Below are positions 34,137-42,572 of a stretch of DNA of 64,000 nt, piece after piece. The first letter of the stretch is position 1. Every line of letters starts with the position of its first letter. The notes beneath the pieces are model-generated. The model saw nothing but the letters and a program-made list of their open reading frames with translations. It searched no databases and was not told where the DNA came from. Source of the DNA: Paenibacillus radicis (ex Gao et al. 2016) (GTDB lineage Bacteria; Bacillota; Bacilli; Paenibacillales; Paenibacillaceae); assembly GCF_014641555.1 (NCBI RefSeq), contig NZ_BMHY01000003.1:575367-639366 (forward strand), written 5' to 3'. The position numbers and the translations under genes were made by a program.

Positions 34137-37100
34137 CTACTTCACTTTCAGACTCACATTGTATTGATAGGCTCTCATTGCAACAACAAAAGCCATCTCT
34201 CTGGTTGCAACACCCTTCGGATTAAATTTGTCCGCGTTACCCATCATAATGTTTAACGCAGAGATATCCGCAACCTGATCTTGTGCCCATGACGAAATTT
34301 GGTCACGGTCTTGATAGACGACGCTGGATTGAACCGGCGCCCGTTTCAACGCTCTTGCAATCATGACTGCCATTTCTTCTCTTGTAATCGTAGCATTCGG
34401 CAAGAATTGATCGTTATAGCCTGTCACAATTCCAGCTTCATAGGCCGCGGTAACGAACGGATAGAACCAATTCGTAGCCTTGACGTCAGTGAAAGGGTTG
34501 GCTTTCTCATCAATTGCTTTAATGTTAAAAACTTCAACGATTAACTTGGCAAATTCAGCTCTAGTAATCTCGTCTTGTGGATTCAATTTGCCGTTAAACC
34601 CTTGAACAAACCCTTTTAGTGTTGCTTCTAAAATGAGATCTTTGGCCCATGAGGATATTTTGGCGCTATCCTTATAGAAGTCTGCCAGAACCTTTTTCTC
34701 ATTCTCAGGTTTGTTCGGATCTGGTTTGTCCGTACCCGGTTTCTCTTCCTCTTCCGGAGTATAGCCGCCTACATCTTTACCATAATCAGTTGTGTAGCGC
34801 CACTCTACTTTATCTCCCTGCTGCAGCTTATACTGGCTTGCGCCGTAATTCGGGAATACCCCATTGACACTATACATCCAGCCGCTGCCGCTGCCATGAT
34901 CAAATTCCCCATCGCCTGCGATTGACTCCACATAAACGCTATTGTATTTACTCGAGAATGAATATCCATATACGATACCGCGTTTATCCAGTTCTCTCTT
35001 CAAAACATCCCATACAGATTCGCCTGCCACAAATTCAACCGTTGCTGGCGATAATACGTATCCTTTATTAATTGTCAGCTTATCAATCGATAATTTAATC
35101 GTTGCTTTTTCAGGCTCTATACCGCCATTGCCGCCGCCTTCGATTTTTTCCTTAACCGAATAGACGACATAGTCTGTAAAGTGATCCGTTTTAACAATGA
35201 GGTCATTTCCAGCCTCATACGCATACTCATGTTTCCCGCTCGCTAGCCCTTCTGAGTTGCTAGCAAATTTTTGAATCGGGGTAAGCTGCCCATTTTGAAT
35301 AAATGCAGCTTCTTTGCCCTTCATGCCTTCAAAAGTAAACGTCACAAATCCATTCGTAAAGTGAACCGATTGATTGCCGCCGATTGTAAAAAATTGATGA
35401 ACGGCATTTAATTGTTGCTTCGAATCGATTACGCCGTTCAAGCTCGACTTAAGCGCAGCGTCATCTTTATTATTGAGCGTCATCAGTTCAAGTATCTGAT
35501 TCGACCCGCCATCCATTGTAATTCCTTTAGGGAATTCGGTTACAATGCCGCCTCTGGAAATTGTCAGATTCGGCAACGCCGCATTAGCCGGGAAATCAAT
35601 AAATGCTTTCGATTGCGAAGAATCATCCAGCTTGATGGAAACCTGCTTGTCACGATCCGATTCTTTCACCCGTATCGTGTAGTCCTTGCCATCGTTAGGA
35701 ATTACGATAGACTGACCGTCATCCGGAAGAGTTACCGTACCGTCCGGCTCTGGGACTTCAATAGCAACTTCCGTCATATCATAGAGACTGGATTCTCCAT
35801 TCAGATAACGGGCATAGGCGACAAGGGCATAGGTGCCTTGATCCGTTGCCATCTCATTCGCACTTCCGCCTTTGGGATGAACAAATCCGCCAGTCGGCAA
35901 CGCATAGGTCAGCAGATTCTCTACTGCGGAATGACCGTTTTTGTTAAATCTCTTATCCGTATGCGGATCAATTCCAAGAGTGGTTAAGGCAACAATTACC
36001 TGGGCGACGCTTTGAACATTTTCCTGTCCCCCGCTGGAGTAACCGCCAGCTCCGTTCTGAGCAGAAGAAAGCCAAACAATTGCACGATCTACAGCTTCTT
36101 TAACCTGTTCGTTCTCCGCGTAATAAGGAGCTAAAGCCTGAAGCGCCATTGCGGTTATGTCGGGATCAGCAGCACCAGACAAAGACCAGCCGCCGCCGGC
36201 AACTTCTTTACTGATAATATAGTCAATCAGTTTATCGCGCGTTGTTGGATTGGCAACCCCATTTTGAACAGGGATTTCATATTGATGGCTGTCGAGCGCA
36301 ATCAGCGCAAAGATTGGCCCGTTAACCCCTTGCTTAATAACGTAATTAAAGTCGCCTAATGCTGCGCTAATATCATAACCGGCAACATCATGGATGTCTT
36401 TGCCGATTGCGGTAAGACCTAAGATCAGTCTGGAATGCTCCGTGCCCTTAGCAGTATGCAGCTTACCAGCAGGCATTAATTTTTCAACTTCACGAACTAC
36501 ATTTCTATAATAAGTAGCGTAATAGCCTTCAGGAACTTCATAACCCGCGCGGGCAAGAGCAAGAATACTCCATTCCCCATCACTCGTGCCGAATGTAGGG
36601 TTGCTTACTGTGTTAACCAAATAAGCTAAATGCTTGTTCAACTGTGCAGTAACATTAATAACTGCTTTTTTCAATCCTAATTGCTTAGCATTGTTAAATG
36701 CAGCTTGTTCTTGGTCTAGCGCTAGTACTTTAGCGTCGACTTTATCTTGGCTGGCATTTTCATCAGCTATTAAATCTTGCGCCGATTCAATGACCTGTAC
36801 CAATTGGCTATATACTTCTTCCGACACCCAATAGTTGGTCTGAAGAACATCGTTTCCATCTGTACTTACTGTGACCGATCCCAATTGTTCTTTGGCATCA
36901 TCAATTGCAAGCTGCAGAGCAGTTTTATCCGCTCCCTTAACAATTACGATCTTGGGAAAAATACTGTAGTATCCTTCTCTAGCCAATGCCGTAAAGTTAG
37001 GATTTGCCCCTACTACCGGATCAATATTACGATGATCCCCAATAGGACTTCCGAAAAAGCCCAATTTAAGATGTCCGTCATTCAGGCTATAACTGCCTTC

Positions 37101-39929
37101 CAGATCCTGCGGCACCTTGAATTCCACGCTATTGCCCTGATTCGTAATATTGTATTGCTTAGTCTGACCGGTAATCAGTGTCCGATTCGGTCCCCCCAAA
37201 AAATTGAGCTGCGCATTAAAATTATAAATGCCCGATAGCTTGTTAGCCGGGAATGACATCCCCTTAAATATAACTTTGACTTGATCACCAGGGCCAGCAT
37301 CTTGTCCTGGATGCGTCAAATTATCGATAGTCACATTTAGCGGTCTTGCCGTCATAACCTGATATTCGGCAAGGCCATCTCTCTCAACCTTGACAATATT
37401 GCGACCTTCCGTCAGCAGCACACTAAACGATCCATTAGAATGTGCAGTCACATTTTCAGTAGAGAATGAGCCGTCTCCATAAGATACGCTTTCTGTCGAA
37501 TGATTGATTTCAGGACGCAGAACACTGACTGTACTGCCTGCTGAAGGAGTGAACGTATAAGTAGCCCCAGGTTCTGTATCCACAAAGTACACACTATCGA
37601 TATCAGCGTCAAATGCTCCGTTTTGAAGGTTCATGACTTGATTGCCCGTCTTGCCTTCATTGGCCTTCTGATTGCGAGCCTTATTGCTCTCGATGCCAGT
37701 TACAATACCTGTCTGACCCTGACCTACCGTAACAACGAATAGACCGACATTTTCTGGCCAAATTGCACTAAAGGCATCATTTGCACCTGTAACATAAGAG
37801 GAACCGTTTACCTTGATAGCATCATAAGTAACTTTAACAATCGCGGTTCCGTTTTCTTTCGCACGGATTGTTGAATAGCTGCCCGGCTCGCCCTCAATAA
37901 TATCAATGACATCTTGTCCGGACATAATTTCATAATGAAAATCAGGTTCAAAGAAATAATTACCGATACCTTCAATTAAAGCTTGCCAACTGCGTAAACT
38001 TAATAGTTTAAATTCAGCGCCCGGCGCGGCCAGCTTCAAATGATTTTGTTCATTAATATTGAGATAAATATTTCCTTCTAGATAAGTTCCCCGGTTTAGA
38101 ATCGAATCTGGTGATAAAACATTTAATTGTTGTTCCGTAATCGCCATCGCCGCATTCGCTGCAGTTGCTCTGAACGTTCCCGTATTCGTCAACTTGCCTG
38201 CTTGGCTTACCCGATAGTTATAATCCTGGTTGTCTACCAGCTTATAGCGGGACACCTGCTTACCGTCCAGAATCATCGTTTCCACAGGTTCTACTTTTTC
38301 AAAGGAAACAAAATGCTTGATTTTCCGGCCTACGAACAAAGAAGCTCCCTCAGGCACGGCAAACGTAATGCTTCGTGATAAAGGTATCGCTCCTGTAACA
38401 GCTTGTGCTGTAGTGGATATCGTGACCGTCACACTGTTGCTAAGCGTAATATATCCTTCTGCTTCACGCGATTCACTTGGCACAAAGGAATAGAAATATG
38501 TTTTGCCGGCAAGAACAAATGCAGGATATTGGCCCGCAGCCGTCTTGGTTCCCAAAGTAAGGGACCGGTCGCTTGGGCTGTCCTGACCGATTCTTACCGT
38601 ATAGTCGGTATCTGCGTTCCATCCTGAATTGTTGGCTTTAAGGTTTAATTGACGGAATGAGAATGCTTGATCCGGCTCTGTCGTTACCGTTAACTTGCCT
38701 TCGCCAATAGAGTTTCCGCTAGCGTCAGTCCCTTTATAGCGATAATCGCCTGCAGGCAAAGAAGCTTTATAGACTTTATAAGTGCCTTCTTCGCCATCAC
38801 CGATATTTACAAGTTTATTTTTGGAATTATAAAGCTCTAATTTAGCTGCCTTAGGCGCTACGGTGAATGTAATATTGTACTTAGGTTTATTTTCCTCATC
38901 CGATGTGCCTTGTTTTTTTGCTTCATTAAAGGCAGTCTCGGCCTGATTTAGCGCCAATACCTTTGCGTCCACATCATCTTGCCTAGCATTGGAATCTGCG
39001 ATTAACTGCTGAGCCGATAGGATGACTTGTACCAATGCGTTAAGGTCTGCTTCAACAACCCAATAATCGGCTGTGCTTACATCGGTTCCGTCAGTACTTA
39101 CCTTGACAGAAGCTTTATTTAATTCAGCTGCTTGTATGGAAGCTTCCAATTCAGCTGTATTCAGCTCAGGAGTCTCACCCATTGCCTCAACCAAATCTTC
39201 CAGTGCAGTATCAACAGCAGATTGACTGCTCTCCATATTGGTGAGTGCAGCATAAGCGTTATCATATGCTGTTCGAACTTCTTCGTCAGCAAGAATTTCT
39301 GATTTATCTGTGCTGCTGTTAATCTCTGCTACTTTTCCAGTTAATGCGTCTTTTTGAGCAGGATTGATCAGATTGCCATGAACTCCTAAGTCTTCTCCCA
39401 GCCAGACGGTATACTGCCACCGAACGACATCACCGTTTTCAAGCAAGACGTCCGAGGATCCGACATTCGGGAAGGCGTTGTTGACAGCGAACATCCAACC
39501 CGATTTGTAGGTATAATCAAATTCCCCTAGCCAATCTGCATTGGTACGGTCACCGATAGTCCCTGCTCCCCCGATGGCTTGCAAGATATAGGAAGGGACA
39601 TGGATTTCTCCGGCTCCAGGGTCGTATATGCTAGACAAATAAAAGCTGCTCTCTATGCTGCCTCCATGTTTATAGCGATTTTCCCCCAAGAGCTCTGATA
39701 TAACAGCTGCCGCATTATCTCCTTCATGCAAAGGAACGCGTACCGGCTCAATAACATAGCCTTGTCCCAACGTAAATTTCTCAACAGATACGGTTACATA
39801 TCCTTTGATGCCTTCTGCATCTGTAGTGCCCCCTGCTGCCATTGCAGCTATCGGGCTGAATAGTGAGAACATCATTAGTAACGTCAAACCTAATGCTATG
39901 CTCTTTTTCCATACTTTTTGCAGTAACAT
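34137..39929 (-). CDS. Giant SLH surface protein with transcobalamin-like domains, under a cobalamin riboswitch
   Basis: A 1930-residue exported protein. Signal peptide about 1-31. A DUF4430 domain (about 45-185) holds the typical GWMFAVNNAFPN. FIVAR-type helical repeats follow (about 190-345) and again near 1010-1090 (ADNASQDKVDAKVLAL-like). An alpha/alpha-barrel region (about 1085-1375) carries repeats such as GGWSLSGAADPDITAMALQA and GGYSSGGQENVQSVAQVIVA, the pattern of terpene-cyclase and transcobalamin/intrinsic-factor alpha domains. A second DUF4430 domain (about 1600-1725, GSGWMYSVNGVFPNYGASQ) and three SLH repeats (about 1745-1930) anchor it to the wall. DUF4430 is the bacterial relative of the C-terminal half of intrinsic factor, so both halves of a transcobalamin-type binding protein are present. 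The riboswitch in its leader independently points to cobalamin. I infer a wall-bound corrinoid-capture protein. Confidence 0.85.
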   Translation of the reverse strand: MLLQKVWKKSIALGLTLLMMFSLFSPIAAMAAGGTTDAEGIKGYVTVSVEKFTLGQGYVIEPVRVPLHEGDNAAAVISELLGENRYKHGGSIESSFYLSSIYDPGAGEIHVPSYILQAIGGAGTIGDRTNADWLGEFDYTYKSGWMFAVNNAFPNVGSSDVLLENGDVVRWQYTVWLGEDLGVHGNLINPAQKDALTGKVAEINSSTDKSEILADEEVRTAYDNAYAALTNMESSQSAVDTALEDLVEAMGETPELNTAELEASIQAAELNKASVKVSTDGTDVSTADYWVVEADLNALVQVILSAQQLIADSNARQDDVDAKVLALNQAETAFNEAKKQGTSDEENKPKYNITFTVAPKAAKLELYNSKNKLVNIGDGEEGTYKVYKASLPAGDYRYKGTDASGNSIGEGKLTVTTEPDQAFSFRQLNLKANNSGWNADTDYTVRIGQDSPSDRSLTLGTKTAAGQYPAFVLAGKTYFYSFVPSESREAEGYITLSNSVTVTISTTAQAVTGAIPLSRSITFAVPEGASLFVGRKIKHFVSFEKVEPVETMILDGKQVSRYKLVDNQDYNYRVSQAGKLTNTGTFRATAANAAMAITEQQLNVLSPDSILNRGTYLEGNIYLNINEQNHLKLAAPGAEFKLLSLRSWQALIEGIGNYFFEPDFHYEIMSGQDVIDIIEGEPGSYSTIRAKENGTAIVKVTYDAIKVNGSSYVTGANDAFSAIWPENVGLFVVTVGQGQTGIVTGIESNKARNQKANEGKTGNQVMNLQNGAFDADIDSVYFVDTEPGATYTFTPSAGSTVSVLRPEINHSTESVSYGDGSFSTENVTAHSNGSFSVLLTEGRNIVKVERDGLAEYQVMTARPLNVTIDNLTHPGQDAGPGDQVKVIFKGMSFPANKLSGIYNFNAQLNFLGGPNRTLITGQTKQYNITNQGNSVEFKVPQDLEGSYSLNDGHLKLGFFGSPIGDHRNIDPVVGANPNFTALAREGYYSIFPKIVIVKGADKTALQLAIDDAKEQLGSVTVSTDGNDVLQTNYWVSEEVYSQLVQVIESAQDLIADENASQDKVDAKVLALDQEQAAFNNAKQLGLKKAVINVTAQLNKHLAYLVNTVSNPTFGTSDGEWSILALARAGYEVPEGYYATYYRNVVREVEKLMPAGKLHTAKGTEHSRLILGLTAIGKDIHDVAGYDISAALGDFNYVIKQGVNGPIFALIALDSHQYEIPVQNGVANPTTRDKLIDYIISKEVAGGGWSLSGAADPDITAMALQALAPYYAENEQVKEAVDRAIVWLSSAQNGAGGYSSGGQENVQSVAQVIVALTTLGIDPHTDKRFNKNGHSAVENLLTYALPTGGFVHPKGGSANEMATDQGTYALVAYARYLNGESSLYDMTEVAIEVPEPDGTVTLPDDGQSIVIPNDGKDYTIRVKESDRDKQVSIKLDDSSQSKAFIDFPANAALPNLTISRGGIVTEFPKGITMDGGSNQILELMTLNNKDDAALKSSLNGVIDSKQQLNAVHQFFTIGGNQSVHFTNGFVTFTFEGMKGKEAAFIQNGQLTPIQKFASNSEGLASGKHEYAYEAGNDLIVKTDHFTDYVVYSVKEKIEGGGNGGIEPEKATIKLSIDKLTINKGYVLSPATVEFVAGESVWDVLKRELDKRGIVYGYSFSSKYNSVYVESIAGDGEFDHGSGSGWMYSVNGVFPNYGASQYKLQQGDKVEWRYTTDYGKDVGGYTPEEEEKPGTDKPDPNKPENEKKVLADFYKDSAKISSWAKDLILEATLKGFVQGFNGKLNPQDEITRAEFAKLIVEVFNIKAIDEKANPFTDVKATNWFYPFVTAAYEAGIVTGYNDQFLPNATITREEMAVMIARALKRAPVQSSVVYQDRDQISSWAQDQVADISALNIMMGNADKFNPKGVATREMAFVVAMRAYQYNVSLKVK

Positions 39930-39959
39930 GATCCATCTCCTTAAACTTAATTTTTTTTA

Positions 39960-40002
39960 GCAAAACAAAAAACACCTCTCACTAATCAACGTGAAAGGTG
40001 TT
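39960..40002 (-). terminator. Riboswitch expression-platform terminator
   Basis: On the - strand AACACCTTTCAC / GTGAGAGGTGTT with an eight-base loop and then TTTTGTTTTG, located between the riboswitch aptamer and the start codon at 39929. Formation when cobalamin is bound would stop transcription before the gene. Confidence 0.85.
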
Positions 40003-40019
40003 TGACAAACGGGCGTAAG

Positions 40020-40250
40020 GACATACCAATGTCCAAATACATACAGTTAAACATCTCTCCTTTCATCCTCGTGAAATCGTAGAAAAGGTAAATGGCATGT
40101 ATCCTGGCTTTGCTTCATCGTATGGCTAACTCCTTCCCGTATTACATACAGTGGAAACACGTTAGCATACTCAGCATTACAGTGGCGGGACCGCGTCAGC
40201 TTTGCACTGATCTTCCATTTTGAGCTGTGTAAACACAGCACCATGTACCT
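40020..40250 (-). ncRNA. Cobalamin (B12) riboswitch
   Basis: On the - strand the leader contains two hallmark elements in the right order and spacing: GACGCGGTCCCGCCACTGT (CCACTG at 40180-40185) and AAGCCAGGATACATGCC (40094-40110), the B12 box. A hairpin (gctgtgtttacacagc, 40226-40241) and other stems are consistent with the peripheral paired regions, and a pairing GGACAT/ATGTCC (40018-40033) may be part of the expression platform. A promoter-like TTGGCA (40277-40282) with TATACT (40252-40257, 19-base spacer) lies just upstream. A terminator follows before the SLH protein gene, so cobalamin is expected to switch that gene off. Confidence 0.9.
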
Positions 40251-40645
40251 AAGTATATGAAGTTGTAGTGGAATACTGCCAATTGCAGACATTGGCGGAT
40301 GTACAGATCTACTCCTCTTCATGAATACGATTAATAATGTAAAACTAAGACCCTACTAATAAGTCGCTCATTGAAGATTAACCCATTTCAGAATGGAGTG
40401 CAATCGCTAGAAAGAAAAAGTGAAAAAAAATACGAACAATACCTCCTATGCAACTCTAAATCAGACATGTATTGCTCATGTTCTATCAATTATATGCGAT
40501 TTTTATATTACTAATGACGGAAATTATAAGATTGCTACTATTAATTGATACAAGGACCACAACTCATTCTTCTAAAAGGATTCTCCATAACGTATAAGAA
40601 TTGCTGGAGGTGAGTTAAAATGAAAATGAAGGGAGATGCGTAAAA

Positions 40646-41671
40646 GTGGAACAAAACGATAAGATTGTCATTGTAGGGGTAACAGGCTACATCGGTGTAT
40701 GGATTGCCAAGCTGCTAACTGATATGGGTTATAACCAGATAACTGGCACGTACCGTAATGAAGAAAAAGCGCAACAGCTTCAATCGATGCTGCCCAATTT
40801 GAACTTATACAAAGCGAATCTTGAGGAACAAGGCAATTGGAAAGAAGTGCTGAGTGAGGCGAAGTGGGTTTTTAACCAGGGGAGCGCATTTAATCCGAAC
40901 GATAAAACATATAAAGATAAGGGCCGCACGAAACAAAAAGGAATCCGTATGCTCTTACAATTGGCTGTTGAATCGGGCAGTGTGGAAAAAATCGTGCACA
41001 CCAGTGCGGAATCAACGATTGCTTACGCGAACGAAGATCCGTCAAAAACGACGTTTACCGAGGATGACTGGACGGATGAAAACCGGGAAGGCCTATTTGA
41101 CCTCCATATGGTTTCAAAAACAATGGAAGAAAAAGCGGCTTGGTCGTTTATCAACTATCATGAAAATACGACAAACATAAGCATGACAACGATTCACCCT
41201 ACACATGTCATGGGACCAAGCTTTGCACCATGGCATCATGATATGATTTATGCTATGCTTCACGGCGACAGAGCTATGGCAGATTCGCAGCTGTATGGGA
41301 TTGATGTTCGCGACGCAGCAGCAATGAATATTGAGCTGATGCAATCACCTGAATCGGATGGAAAGCGTCATTTTGCATCCGCATTTAAAACAACCTACTC
41401 TACCGTTTTAGAAATTATTAAAAAACAATTTACAGATGAACAGATAAAGGCTGTGTTAGGTGATGTTGTCCGAATCATCCCTGGAGATGTTGCGGCGGAT
41501 TTATTGAGCCCGCTTCAATCAACGTCATACTATCAGGATATGGTGCCTCGTATGTTTAACCGTGTAGTGTACAAGACTAATTATCCTGAAGCGTATGCTT
41601 ATGAGTATACAGAGCCAAACACTACGGTCTTGCAAGCCATGGAAAAAATGTTGAAAGATAAAACCAAATAA
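40646..41671 (+). CDS. NAD(P)-dependent epimerase/reductase (dihydroflavonol-reductase-like SDR)
   Basis: A 341-residue extended short-chain dehydrogenase. The nucleotide-binding loop is VGVTGYIGVWIAKLL (about 11-25), a variant of GxxGxxG. VHTSAESTIAY carries the active-site Ser region, and an H-x-x-S-K motif (LHMVSKTMEEKAAW) stands where Y-x-x-x-K is usual, so the catalytic tyrosine appears to be replaced by histidine. THVMGPSFAPW and the following segment fit cinnamoyl-CoA/dihydroflavonol reductase-like members. The start is a GTG at 40646. An eight-codon reading frame with a far better ribosome site ends just before it (see finding). Substrate unknown; the gene is monocistronic with its own terminator. 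Confidence 0.82.
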   Translation: MEQNDKIVIVGVTGYIGVWIAKLLTDMGYNQITGTYRNEEKAQQLQSMLPNLNLYKANLEEQGNWKEVLSEAKWVFNQGSAFNPNDKTYKDKGRTKQKGIRMLLQLAVESGSVEKIVHTSAESTIAYANEDPSKTTFTEDDWTDENREGLFDLHMVSKTMEEKAAWSFINYHENTTNISMTTIHPTHVMGPSFAPWHHDMIYAMLHGDRAMADSQLYGIDVRDAAAMNIELMQSPESDGKRHFASAFKTTYSTVLEIIKKQFTDEQIKAVLGDVVRIIPGDVAADLLSPLQSTSYYQDMVPRMFNRVVYKTNYPEAYAYEYTEPNTTVLQAMEKMLKDKTK

Positions 41672-41684
41672 TCGCAACAAAAGT

Positions 41685-41724
41685 AAAGTGCAGCCCATCC
41701 CTTGTGATAGGCTGCACTTTTTTT
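41685..41724 (+). terminator. Terminator after the SDR gene
   Basis: Perfect 11-base stem AAAGTGCAGCC (41685-41695) / GGCTGCACTTT (41710-41720) followed by a T-run. Confidence 0.9.
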
Positions 41725-41869
41725 AGCGACGATCACGCTCTTCAGAAGTGTTCCGTAACCGAATGGGCTAATGTGCATAGGCTATGGTTGAATATCAATC
41801 AGATCTTTTGCATTGGAGTTGTGAACATTCAGTCATACAAAAAATAAGGATAAAGCTCAGCAATTTCCT

Positions 41870-42459
41870 ATGAAAAAGCTTTCTCCCGTAAGCATTGTAA
41901 GGGAGCTTCCCGCTGTCCGCGGTAATGTAAAGATTTCCTCTTCCTCCTCAACTCCTAAGCCTGCCGGTACTGAACAGGGCAAATCATCGGCTATTAATGC
42001 ATGCGTGGGTCGTGCTTTTCGAATTCCTATATTTCTAAGTACAACAAACACGGTAAATGACTTGCAGGGCCAGTTTCTGAACCGCCTTGTTGCGGAAATT
42101 GAAGATGCATTGCTCTTTCCCCGCACATTGCCCGTAAGCGAACAATATCCGGAAAACATTCTGACGAATATACGACGCTTGGTTTTTTCAAGCTATGGAT
42201 TGCTCGCCATTAACTTCCGCAGATTTTTTGTTGAAATCCTTGAAGCCAATGTGGGGCAGCCGCCAACGATGTCGGTAATGGAATATGGGCTGGAGGAATT
42301 ACACCTCTCAACATATTTGTTGACTGGGATTCCGACAACCAGTCCGTAGACCAATTCTTTGACAGTATTCAATGGAGAGAGGTTTTTGCAAACTGGGCTG
42401 CAGAGGTAAGGGGTAACTACTTGCTTCGAACGGAACCAGTATTCAATAATCAGCATTAA
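41870..42459 (+). pseudogene. Frameshifted remnant of a nucleotide-hydrolase/TIR-like or deoxyribosyltransferase-like gene
   Basis: The frame from 41870 ends at 42349, but coding-like sequence carries on in another frame to a stop at 42459 (ITPLNIFVDWDSDNQSVDQF and FFDSIQWREVFANWAAEVRG, in parts). The first part has IPIFLSTTNTVNDLQGQFLN and then FPRTLPVSEQYPENIL-TNIRRLVFSSYGLLAINFRR, a strand-helix pattern with a Phe-Leu-Ser opening reminiscent of TIR-like and nucleoside-deoxyribosyltransferase folds. The end fits the closing W-x-x-x-V-R helices of such proteins. The join near 42285-42300 seems to lose sequence as well as frame. The first 50 residues look non-coding. It ends in a good terminator. 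Family assignment is tentative. Confidence 0.55.
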
Positions 42460-42463
42460 TTGA

Positions 42464-42497
42464 AAATCCACAGCCTTATTGGCTGTGGATTTTTTTG
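42464..42497 (+). terminator. Terminator after the frameshifted gene
   Basis: Perfect 12-base stem AAATCCACAGCC / GGCTGTGGATTT with loop ttatt, followed by TTTT. It can also serve the convergent Nudix-like gene. Confidence 0.85.
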
Positions 42498-42572
42498 AGA
42501 ATGAAGGAAACCACGGAGATTTATTCTGCTTACTTTCAAATCCAATCTTCATGCTTCACCTATAAAAATATA

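Noticed and set aside
40047..40322. Open reading frame of 91 codons on the - strand upstream of the large SLH gene
   Set aside because: It lies over the cobalamin riboswitch aptamer and has no ribosome site or protein-like composition.
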